Positions 44,733 through 55,388 of a DNA stretch of 64,000 nucleotides are shown in pieces. The position numbers and the translations under genes were made by a program. Source of the DNA: Anthopleura xanthogrammica (lineage: Eukaryota; Cnidaria; Anthozoa; Actiniaria; Actiniidae); assembly GCA_964019055.1 (NCBI GenBank), contig OZ025220.1, positions 2,789,978 through 2,853,977 of the forward strand. The letters run 5' to 3'. The notes under the pieces are model-generated. The model did no database searches, had not been told where the DNA came from, and saw nothing but the letters and a program-made list of their open reading frames with translations. Positions within the stretch are counted from its first letter, which is position 1. Every line of letters begins with the position of its first letter.

Positions 44733-45173
44733 GTTTTTATTACTTATTCTTTACTGGCGTTTAGCTTATTTTAGTTTTCCTACGTTAGGTTATCTTATCG
44801 TTGTTAAACCCATGCTTGTTCTTACACGGCGGTTTATCTAATTTGCTATCTTAATCGCTGCTTATCACGTTCGGTACACGTTATATGTTTCCCCGACACC
44901 CAACCTCGTGTCAGTAATGTTGGCCTGTACCACCCACACACTTATATAGTGCCTTTATGTCCCTTTTGTATTATTGTTAAGCGTACATAATCCTGCAGTT
45001 GCCTTATACGTCCATTACATATTAGCTCCACGACATGCCCCTCTAGGTAAGATTAACTTTACATCATATCCTACACCCATTTTATTGTAAGTGCCCTTAG
45101 TTTTTCTACCTTACTTTTGTATATACCACTATTATTACACCTTATACCTGTAGAAAATAAGTACACGTGGTTA

Positions 45174-45420
45174 ATTGTGCACAGGGAGTCCATAAGCTAG
45201 CCGTAGAACGGCAGGAATATATTTTAAACTTAAGCCGTGGGTCGGCAGGAAAATGATTCATATAGTGAAACGTGCACAGGGAGTCCAAAAGCTAGGCCGT
45301 AGAACGGCAGGAATATAATGAAATGTAAAGCCGCTGGTCGGTAGGACAATGATTCATAAAGTGAAACGTGCACAGGGAGCCCAAAAGCGGCAGGAATATA
45401 AAGAAATGTAAAGCCGAAGG
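45174..45420 (+). repeat. About 97-bp tandem repeat in the non-autonomous element
   Basis: About 2.6 units with CGTGCACAGGGAGTCCA, GCCGTAGAACGGCAGGAATA and GATTCATA.AGTGAAACG. The position, between the coding part and B1, mirrors the minisatellite of the other Ngaro-like element. Confidence 0.8.
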
Positions 45421-47468
45421 ATTTTGATTAAATGTCACTAGCAATCTAATCCGCCGTTTATTACTCGCCGCATGCAAATTAACACCAGTCTAATGCGGGA
45501 CAGTTTTTAAATCTATCACCCAGGGACCCCAGCCATGTGGGAGCAATTTGCAAATCCCTTACCCCACAATGATTAGGTCCATGCGCGTAGGCAAATTTAC
45601 TTACTTTGCGATAAAACATACTTAAACTAGGCGGTACTTTATAGTTTTATATCAAAAGGGGTTTTCAAGTTATTGAAGTGATACATTCTGGAAGATGTAG
45701 GGTCAGAGGGTGAACAGCAGTTTGATATAACATATTTTCCTTTTTATGGGTCACGTGACTTAAACTCGCACGGCTCTTAGATATCTATATCATATTTATA
45801 TACACTGCCCTTTTATCGCATCCACCACCATTAAGCAAGAAGATATTAGGAAATACCTTTACACAAATCAGGTCACGTGACTCCTTATCTTAAATAACCC
45901 CCTTAACACTATATTTTTAACTCCAAAAGGCGTATTTGCAAAAATCGTTTTTAAAAGCAAGTAAATGTAAATTGAATAAATCTTTGCGTTCCCCACTTGA
46001 TTTTAAAATTCATACCAAATGAGTTAGCTTGTCACGTGACACACCTCCAAGGTGGAAAAGAGATGCTTAACAAATATCCATTTCTATTCTACTCCATGAA
46101 ATATACCAATTGGTTAACGTCTCTTCAAAGGAAAAATGAATTATGTGAGATCCATTTAATATCTGGCAATAAAGTGATAAAGAAACGAATTGAATGAATG
46201 AAATCAAAATAACTAAGTCCCATAAGTAGCCGCAACCCATTAGCCTATCATTTCATCTCATAACCTACAAATAGAGTGGGACCACTGCATTTTACTTAGT
46301 AAGCCCCCACCTCGCCGACCAGAAGGGTAGCCTAAACAACACCCTACATCTGCCTCCGGGCGGGTACTGGTCTGGCTTGGCAAGGGCAATTCCTTCCTAG
46401 TTTCGCAGGTATATATAGATTTTTAAATCCCTTTCTTTTCTAGACTGCCCCCCAGAGTTTCGAAAACTCGTGCAGTCAACCCATACGGAAAAACGAATTG
46501 ATGTGGTGCAACTGGGAAGGAAAGAAACCCAGCCAAGCCGGACCAAACCCGTCTGTGGAATTAGTATCCAAGGGAATGGCATTTGCAGATCCATGGAATC
46601 CATGCATTTAATAGCAATTTTGGAGAAATAAATAAGAATGGTTTTGTTTTGAGTTTTGGGAGAGTATTATGCTAACAATCTCCATCATCTTTTCCTCCGC
46701 ACGACCCTTTAAACCTACCTGTAGATATCGTTTGGTCGGATGCGGTACACATGAGCAGTGAGCGAATTAGCGCAGGGCTTCCCGATTTCCCATAACTTAA
46801 CCACGCCTAGCTATGAGCGGTTACTTAGCAGTGAAAATGGTTTACTATTTTCATTGCTCAAAATACCGCAGTTTGCATGCGTGCGTTAAAATAAACACTG
46901 TATTCCCCCGGGAGGGTGTTACTCAACCTAAATAACATTCACGCATGCTGCAGTTGAGCATATTTAAGGACTCAAACACTCGAATTCAAGACTTCTTTCC
47001 ATTTGACCTACCCACGAAGAAGACATTTCGACCCCACCCACCTCCCCTTTGGCGACGTACCATTTCAGCACGCACTGGCTCAAGCTAACATTCCTTCACA
47101 GTCCGCGAATTAGCGCAGGGCTTCCCGATTTCCCATGACTTAACCACGCCTAGCTATGAGCGGTTACTTAGCAGTGAAAATGGTTTACATTCTTTACTGG
47201 AATTGTCTTGTTTGATAATACCATGTATATATTATTGCAATTTCAATCATGCAAAAATTACTCCTCATTTGTTTTAGGTAAAAAGGTCGGAGATGGTAAA
47301 GGTATTGGCGGTAAAGGAAGACTTACTAAAGTAAGAATTGATACCCTTCAAAATTTATATGGCAAAGCAATCAGAGATAATAAAGGCGATGCAGCTGGAA
47401 TGTCAAAAGCTATCCATGCCATTCTGAAGTATTATTCCAAACAGCTGGACTGGGTTTTGTACCAATAA

Positions 47469-48065
47469 AAACGAACACACATCTACTCAGAAAATAATTA
47501 TATATTTATTGTTATCATGGTTGAAAAATTACATCCTTTATACTTATAAATAGTAAATATTATGCAAGGGTCACTGAAGAGACTCAATTTCCATTGCTGT
47601 ACATAAAGTGAAACAGGATAAGCATCCTGTGGAGAGGAAAAAATATTTATTTATTCATTCGTTTGTTCCATTCATAATAAAACAAATTCGCTTGATACTG
47701 CTTTGCTATTGTTAGTTATATGACACCCATCAAATAATATTGTTATAAGCAGAAGTTTAATGATATTTTATCAGTGTCTGTTGTACCAAGATTTTCTGAT
47801 AATTCTACCTAAATATATTTTGTATTCTAATACATAAAATTATTTCTTTACCTTGTTTTTATGGAATTATTGAGATACTTTTGTGATTCGATCTAATTTC
47901 GTGTTCGTGATTCGTATGAACATGGTAGTTGGGAAACACAGCGTCAGAAAGCATTGTTTATTGCACGCATGCATCCAACATATTTATTCAATTTGCTCTC
48001 TCGTGCGCTACAGAATCTAGTGAGCTTATAGCACAGTATAGAAATGCGCGGCGCGTCTAGATTGC
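47469..48065. other. Spacer with no supported gene
   Basis: AT-rich 3' flank of the Mutator-like gene. I see nothing else. Confidence 0.5.
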
Positions 48066-48669
48066 TTAATAATTTAGATTACGTACCTCTCTTATTTCGC
48101 CTTTGATGTTCCCAGGAATAATGTGTCTTATGTATGTCAAAACACACTGTGGAAATGCATACTCAGCATCGGCCGGTCCAATCTCCTTTCGCTTGGAAAC
48201 AGAAAGCAAATAGTTTAGAATAGCATTATTTTGTGTGCTGCTCATGTAATAAATCTTACCATTAAAGCATGTGCCCAAATACAATAGTATAGATATCTGA
48301 TAGCACGCGGTGGTTTTCCTCGACTCTATCTTCACAGGCTTTAGCCAAATCCTCAGCGAAATACTGGCCATCATACCTTAGTAACAAACCAAAACGAAAA
48401 ACTTTTAAAATGCTGAAGAAAAGCGCTCCACAAATTCATAAATAAATACCTACCCAAGTGAGCGCATTTCGTTGAGCATGGCTACTCTTGGATTTGTTGT
48501 TGTTGACGAAGTGCTCGTACGAGGATTTTTCTTTTTTTTCTTCTGTGAAGACTTTTTTCTTGGGAATGGCAGCAACCATGGTAGGTTTTGTTTTCGTCGA
48601 ACCACGTTTCGAACTTTCGGAATTCTTTTTCGTCTTAGAAGACGGGACGCGTTTGCCACGTTTAGGCAT
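48066..48669 (-). CDS. Possible small minus-strand gene, unrecognised
   Basis: ATG 48669 opens a Lys/Ser-rich basic segment (MPKRGKRVPSSKTKKNSESS ... NNNKSKSSHAQRNALTW) ending at GTAGGT (about 48453). A second coding-like stretch at 48230-48088 reads KRKEIGPADAEYAFPQCVLT and YIRHIIPGNIKGEIRE before GTACGT. The splice phase between them is not resolved. The basic start suggests a nuclear protein and the second part might be a BEN-like fold, but I would not rely on either. Confidence 0.3.
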
Positions 48670-49418
48670 CTTGTATTTAGAGCGTACGTATTGGAGACGA
48701 TAAGAGCGCAAACACAGTATATGACTCATACATGATTTCCCGCGCAATTCAGATCGTTTTTCAACACTCTGTTGACCTCGTTGGTTCTTGATTTTGGTTG
48801 GCTGGTGGTATCACTATGTTGACAGACGTCTTAACGAGGTGTGAAACTCTCCCAAATCTTTAAAGCTTAAAATCTCTATGATCGTTTTTACTACAATTCC
48901 CTCTCTTTAAATGAATTAATAGGGTGTGGTTTTGTTCAATTTCAGTAAAATTTGGCAAGAAGCATGTAGAAGTGTTGATAAAAAAAAGGGTGAGCGATTT
49001 TTTGATGTTGTGATTTCGTATTTTATGCGGTAAAACGTCAACTGACATGGAAATTTTTGCAAACTCCAACTTTGAGATTCAATAACTTTTTACATAAGCA
49101 AAAAATCAAAAAACTCTCACACCCTTTTGTAGTTTATCTTTCACTAATTTACACAGTGAATTTTTTTTATCAGTTCGTGCTTACGCCGTGTCCATTAATT
49201 CACATCAATGGAACGTACCCGATTCGTGTTTAAGGCTCCGGTATCGTTTTAGATTGACAAATTGCATTCAAAAACTATATTTTTCGTAATCTTTATTATA
49301 TAACCTTTCAAACGATATATAGTTTCATAGGGTTTTGTTGAAAGCTTTGCTTAGAGAGAGTTTTATACGAGACATACCCCTGAAGGTCTCCAGTAACCTT
49401 AAGTAGTCGAACGCAAAA
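48670..49418. other. Spacer with no supported gene
   Basis: Contains AT-rich DNA between divergent gene starts at 48669 (minus) and 49419 (plus), so it may hold promoters. No motif is clear enough to call. Confidence 0.4.
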
Positions 49419-51399
49419 ATGGAAGAGTGTTCAAGCGATTCTGATGAGGAACCTTTCTCTGGCTTTGACATCAGAGATGTAAGAGAGTACTTTCCCGTTG
49501 GTAAAGAGGCAGAATTGTCTAAATCAAAACCGAAGAAAAAGAGATCTGCTGAAGAAGTGGTAGGTGAAATTGTAGAGATTGTATTTGGCAAAAGCCTCCC
49601 GTCAGATGCCGTTAAAGGCTCTAAACAAGAAACTCGTAGTAACTCGCAATTTTTAGTGGAAGAAGTCAGGGGGAGATGGCTGAAGAAATCTTTGCTTTTT
49701 AAGAACCGATCCTTACTGTAAGTGAAATGTCATCTGATAACTCTGAGAGCGATAGAGAAAGCGATGTTGAAGGAGAGATGTGTATGTTTTCTCACACTAC
49801 CTGCCGGGAGAACAACGAGAAAGACGCAATAGGACGACCGCATCACTCTACGAATTATGTCACTAAAACTAACACGAGGAATACAACGAACGCGAATTTA
49901 AATATAGCAAAAGGTTAGTCTTACTAGTGCCATTTAGCCTCGGCGAAACAATTAATCAACAAAGATTGTGATGGCAATGAAACTATAATATAATGAATAT
50001 ATTTTTACATTCTTAGGAAAGTCCAAAATTTTAACCTGTGAAGATCTCTATGGTTTACCATGTAAATGCCAGAACAAATGCCTTAAGAAATTGACACTGG
50101 GACAAATTAAAAAGGCAAGGCAGAGATTTACTGAAGACCATTCAACTTTCGAGAAAGAAAGACAATTCATTCTTAACTGATAATGATGATAATGAACCCC
50201 ATCCATGCAAGACAGTTTGTTTATTCAATATCTGGAATAAACGTGTGCTGGAAGGCCTGGACCACTGTCCTTGGCATCACAGAGACTAGAATTTATCTTT
50301 TAAAGAGGGACTTCAACATGGGAAGGAGAAATCCAGAACATGGATTGACGGGTGCAATAAGGGAGTCCATGCAAAGTGAATATTGCAGAAATTTTCTTGA
50401 AAAGTATTTCAAAGAATGCTGCAACTACTTGCCCAATTCCAACATGTGGCATTTGACATCGTCTAGCAAAAAATGTGATGTTTATGAAGAAATGAAGGTA
50501 AGTTACGATACAAAATGGCCCGATACTCAGTTGAAGTATTACTAAGGTGTGACAGACGTCTGCTTTCTCAGGCTACTATAGTAGCTAGGTAAAATAATTA
50601 TGATGCCATCTAGAAATCTGCAATTTTGCCTATCCCGCTAAGTAGATTAGGGGCAGATTGGGGTAGGGCAATGCACCGCAATAAGGGGTTATTTCTCTAC
50701 CTATGGTTACATCCAATGGATGCTGACGATTTTGCACTCTTTTTTGGGACAGTCATGTTGCTACATAAATTCTAATTGTTTCCAGGAAAGCTGCTTCAGC
50801 AAATGCGACGTTTGTCGTCATCTGAAGGAGGAATTAAAAACCAAGAAAGATCCTGCAGAAAAGGCACTATTGAAAGACGTAAAGATCACATAAAATTTGT
50901 CAGGTATGACTTATTTGTAAATGTAAATGTAAATCAACTTACTATTTAGAGAGGGTGACATGTGACATTCCCATGTGCAACTGATGAACTTTTAAAAAAG
51001 TTACGTGGTCATCCGAGCCACGGAGAAGGTCCTCCTGAACAACAGACTGGTGCTCAACCAGGCAGGAGTTATGATACATATATGTCGTAGATTTTAGATA
51101 TTTAATTCGTAAGCTGACCCTGTGTGTACTCGTTTAGGGAAGAGAGGAAATCGTACATGGAAAGAGGTTCACAGGCCCATCATAAACCAATCAAATACTT
51201 TTCCACAGCCATAGACGGGATGGATACAACGAAAACTGAGCTTCCATTTTCGAAACTTAGATATGGATCAAAAGTCAAAGCTTGGCACCTCAAAGTACAT
51301 CTCCTTGGTGTACTTATCCATGGTCGACATCCAATCTGTATGCACGACTTCTATGAATATCCTCACGACTCTAACCTGACGTTGAACATCTTACTCCAA
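49419..51399 (+). pseudogene. DUF7869-type transposon gene, 5' and middle exons
   Basis: Exons: 49419-49915 (MEECSSDSDEEPFSGFDIRD, acidic, then a shift and stop near 49710 before MSSDNSESDRESDVEG), 50017-50497 (LPCKCQNKCLKKL; VCWKAWTTVLGITETRIYLL; HGLTGAIRESMQSEYCRNFL), 50786-50903 (SCFSKCDVCRHLKEELKTKK), 51138-51399 (IDGMDTTKTELPF; VHLLGVLIHGR; PHDSNLTLNILLQ). The CxC..C finger, HG...R, C..C..L and IDGMD..KT motifs occur in this order in DUF7869-bearing element proteins. The DUF7869 exon itself is absent here. Several shifts make it a relict. Confidence 0.6.
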
Positions 51400-53524
51400 G
51401 TAAGGAATTTTATACTGAGTGGTTTCACTGAGATACACATACGATTGACTTCCTATTCAGTGTTCTTATGTGAATCATCCAATCACAGATATTGTTACGG
51501 TTAAGTGAAATAGTCAGCTAAAGTACTGTTGCGTATTTGGTGAATCATTTTTTACTCATACAAAATATGAATTAATGCTATAACTTGAGCTATAATGATC
51601 CGATTACTTACGGGCAAGCGAAGTAAGAGAAAGCTAAAGGAAGATGCTGTACCAAGTATTTTTAGCTTTACGACATCTGGTTCGACTGGAAAAATGCCAA
51701 GAGAGTCGACAGAAAATCGTCTCAAGCGTTAGCGACAAAGAGAAGTAAGTGTTCTTTAGTTCTCGAGTCTCTTTATATTCTCTTTATATCCTCGAGTTAG
51801 ACATTCCTGAATTGAATGTATCAGAGAGTGACCTGCCATGCACAGTAGACATAGGTATTCAATGTTGTCTTGAGCCAATCAACTACAAAGTGACAAACAC
51901 TGTGTCTACTCAAACTGATGAATCTACTACAAGTACTGCTACAGCTAGCATTACAGACCCTGAACATCATCCTCAAAACTCAATTGATTTTTTTCAACAC
52001 CACTCATATTTCACTCATGTAATACCGGAGACACCACAGAAGTCAAAAGAGCCAATTTCAAATTATATATCGCCTCAGAAATCAGTTTGCAGCTTAAAGT
52101 CAATCTCAAGAGGAGTTGGTGGTGATGACGATGATTATGATTATGAACTAAGTGCCTCTCAAAGAACAGATTCTTCAAGAGAGACAGAGTCAGACATTCA
52201 ATGTAGTCAGGACTATGTTGAAGTGCCAAAGTACATAGTGTTTGAGTTCTGTTTAAAGGAATTGTTTAAATTTTGCATGAGCTGTGGTGCATGTGTCACT
52301 GACTTTGACTGTAGTGATTCCACTGGCAGTATGGTCACTATCAAAACAACCTGCCTGGAAAACCACAAAGTTATAAGGACCTCACAGCCAACCATAGACA
52401 GGACGCCAGTGGGGAACCTTCTAATTTGTTCCTCAATTCTCTTTACTGGCAATACTTATACCAGGATCCAGAAATTTGCCTCTTGTCTTGGTTTAAAGTT
52501 TATAAGTGGAAGTGTGTACTACAAGCACCAGGATCGGTATCTGTTTCCTATTGTAAACGATGCATGGGAGTTTGAAAGTGCAACTGTTCTGGAAGAACTA
52601 TCTAAGAGAGATACTGTCAAGCTTAACGGGGATGGTCGGTGTGACAGTCCTGGCCACAATACCAAGTATGGGACCTATACCTTTATGGATAGTGATACAT
52701 GTAGAGTGGCCATTTTCAATCTTGTGCAGGTCACAGAAACTACGTCACCCAACGCCATGGAAAAGGAAGGATTTGTAAGATGTTTAGATAATCTTGATGA
52801 CGAAGACATCACCATCCACATCATAACTGATAGACATACATCAATAACAAGCATGATGGAGAAAGAATACAGCCACATCAAACACCAGTATGATGTCTGC
52901 CACCTTGCAAATCTGTGGTCAAAAAGCTGAATAGAAAAGCCAAAACCAAACAGTGTGAAGAGCTCAGCAAATGGATTCAGTCAGTATCCAACCACTTATG
53001 GTGGTATGCTGCAACCTGCAATGGCAATGCTGTAATATTAAGAGAGAAGTGGGTATCCATTCTGCATCATGTCAGAAACAAGCATTCATGGAATAATACT
53101 ACCCATTTCAAGAAGTGTGCTCATCCTTGTTTCAAAGAAGAGATGCCAGGCAAAAGTGCTGGCTTAAGCCAGGGTCTGCAGCATTTGTGGCCCTTGAAGA
53201 AGTAATCCTAAACCCAAGGCTACTTGAGGACCTGGCAAAGCTCACTGACTTCAATCACACAGGAGGTTTATCATTCAATGATGTTAAAATACTGCCCCTC
53301 CTACAAGGGTATGCTTGCACAAACCCAATTAGCTGCTATTGACAACAATCGGAATGCAGGTACTTTTTTTTATTTAAATTATAATTGATTAGTTTCTTTA
53401 AATTTTAGTAGGTAAGTGTCCTCTAATATCAACTTACTTTTATTTCATATTGCCGCATATAGTCAATATAATGGTATACCTTTAGAATACCCCGCCATTT
53501 AGAAGATGTGGTACTGATAGGAAA

Positions 53525-53833
53525 TGGCTACTGGCTACTTGCTACTTGCTACTGGCTACTGGCTACTGGCTACTGGCTACTGGCTACTGGCTACTGGCTA
53601 CTGGCTACTGGCTACTGGCTACTGGCTACTGGCTACTGGCTACTGGCTACTGGCTACTGGCTACTGGCTACTGGCTACTGGCTACTGGCTACTGGCTACT
53701 GGCTACTGGCTACTGGCTACTGGCTACTGGCTACTGGCTACTGGCTACTGGCTACTGGCTACTGGCTACTGGCTACTGGCTACTGGCTACTGGCTACTGG
53801 CTACTGGCTACTGGCTACGTGGCTACGTGGCTA
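53525..53833 (+). repeat. 7-bp satellite (TGGCTAC)n, about 42 units
   Basis: Nearly perfect heptamer array just inside the left Merlin end, ending in CTACGTGGCTACGTGGCTAC. The reverse-complement motif GTAGCCACGTAGCCACATAG occurs just inside the right end (57327-57346). All three frames are open, as expected for a stop-free 21-nt cycle. These are not genes. Confidence 0.92.
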
Positions 53834-54004
53834 CAGCAGATAACTATATATGCATTTATCAATAAATCAATGTAAATGTATCAATCAATCATTATATTTT
53901 TTTATAGTTTTAATATTAGTTTAGCTTTTGGCTACATGGCTACGGCAAACTACTATATGTACAAATATTATAGGACTCAATCAATCAGTATATTAATCAG
54001 TTGA

Positions 54005-55150
54005 TTAATTGGAATTAGGATTATAAATTTTCTTTACATCATTTAGAAAAGCCATGAAAAAATCATCATTTCGGCGAGTGTATCTCCAAATAAATTCTGC
54101 TAAATATGAAGAGTAGTGTTCTTTTTTCCTGCCATGGGTTGGAAACCTAGCTTTCATCTGTCTCCAATGGCCCTCGATTTTATTTGTATGGTCTCCATCT
54201 TCATTCTTGAATTCGTGTGCATGGTTTACCGTCTTGTGTGTGTAGCCGTGCTTATCCAGATTGTAATAAGCTTTCCAGCAATCCGAGATAATTTCTGTTC
54301 CTGGCAAAATCCATTTCTTTATAAGCTGTAACAATGTTGCCTCTGATCTATCTTCCACTGCTACTATAAAACACTTCCGTGAATCTTCTTCTATACCACC
54401 AAATAGCCATTGACCCTCTACATAATGTCCCTTATGATACTTGCGTTTGCCTACTTTCGACTCGTCAATTTGAACTCGTTTGCCTTGACCACCTATTGCT
54501 TGACTCTCTTTCTCGATTAATACTTCACATACTTTGCGGCAGAACATACACCAATCAACTACAGTCGAAGAAGAAATTCGTAATTGCAGCATGATTTGAT
54601 CTTGGGTTAAACCAATGCTCCACCAGTAGGTAAATTTAAGTACTTCCTCTAGGGACATATTGCTCTTTTCAAACCACGTATTCTCTCTGATACTTCTTTC
54701 CATTCGATGTCGCTTGGTTCCTTTACCTCAGCATTCAAACTTCAAACCATCCTATCGATCTTTACAAGGCGTGCACTTCATTTTTTCTCCACAATTCTTG
54801 CACATTACTTCTTTAGCCAAAAGACCGTATTCCCTGAGCCATTCAATTAGCGTTTCTCTATTACACAAAGACTTTGCCTGGAGCTCTTCGTAAGTTAGCT
54901 TTTTCCGATCGTTAACTTTCCTTTCCTTTCTTCCATAACTGCATCTATTTGTTGGACCATTTGTTGACTCATACTGTGTACTTTGTGATTTTAAAGATTG
55001 AGATGGTGCACCAGCCTGTATTCCTATGTTACGCGTTAGTTTCACTTTGTACATAGAGAAAGGCACCGAAACAGAAGAGTGAACAAATTTGTTCGAAATT
55101 TGCATAGTTATGCGAGTGTAAAAACTTAAACAAACGTCCTTAGGGAACAT
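54005..55150 (-). pseudogene. ISXO2-like (Merlin) transposase
   Basis: ATG 55150, one continuous frame to 54005 apart from two nonsense codons (TAG and TGA, near 54750 and 54729). N-terminal helical region, then a zinc ribbon (CKNCGEKMKCTPC ... DGLKFEC), an HTH (LTQDQIMLQLRISSSTVVDW), then the DDE core: VQIDESKVGKRKYHKGHYVE (first Asp), GTEIISDCWKAYYNL (second Asp) and NKIEGHWRQMKARF (Glu). YHKGHYVEGQWLFGGIE is typical of ISXO2/Merlin. It would excise and insert this element. Lacking frameshifts, it is a young relict. Confidence 0.88.
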
Positions 55151-55388
55151 TTTGTTGATTTGGACGACCTATTTTGAGTCTATTCATTGAAAAAATCCTT
55201 TATATAGAGTAGTTTTTATTTCTTTTGTTATTTATGAACTAATGGCAATGCTAATGTCAACATTCTAGAATGGTCAAATCACTTCAACAAACTTGTCGGC
55301 ATTTGTTTTTGGGCTTTCTTGCAGAACAGCGTCTATACTTAAAATCTCATTCTGGTTGAAGTGTCTCTCTCTTCAAGCTCATGTTAAG

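Larger units (their letters stand above)
44373..47188 (+). mobile_element. Non-autonomous Ngaro-like element with split direct repeats
   Basis: A1 44373-44553 and A2 46846-47026 (181 bp each). B1 46762-46845 and B2 47105-47188 (84 bp each). B1 abuts A2, so the order is A1 - interior - B1 A2 - spacer - B2, the mirror of the element at 1312-6391. The sequences are unrelated, so it is a different family. The interior has a short Gag-like start (MAAPQEPKIAALNALAAQAA at about 44592) but no RT or recombinase. Spacer 47027-47104 and the remaining interior show no gene. There is no evident target duplication. Confidence 0.82.
42837..47468 (+). pseudogene. PF20700-type Mutator-like transposase gene lacking both catalytic segments
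   Basis: Exons: 42837-43663 (ATG 42837; basic PGPKKIKL start; CHVCGKDG finger), 44029-about 44218, 47278-47468. Conserved blocks present: RFYNINRTLVLAFRIIGCGY, LPNPVMRVPWATHTKAINEI, LDVEYLSNACSECVKAEERR, CPFNHEGSSQ-SMEAEGACRI, EDCIAHVTMKMGTALRKLV, GKKVGDGKGIGGKGRLTKVR and DNKGDAAGMSKAIHAILKYY. In relatives a DGTW-containing block lies between the helix ending in E(V/I)KK and LDVE.LS, and a GDGDS block lies between RY(I/V)...V and YGP. Here both joins are direct (KKYKLDVEYLS, YIPYVVKQPYGP) and in frame. There is a one-base shift near 43235. Intron 2 contains the retroelement 44373-47188. Confidence 0.7.

Noticed and set aside
44373..47026. LTR retrotransposon interpretation of the 181-bp repeats
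   Set aside because: The second repeat is preceded directly by an 84-bp segment repeated downstream (B1A2-B2). There is no TG...CA end, primer-binding site or target duplication, so split direct repeats fit better.
53508..53875. Three overlapping 110-residue frames of LATGYWL repeats
   Set aside because: They are the three frames of a 7-bp satellite with no stop codon in its 21-nt cycle. There is no protein evidence.
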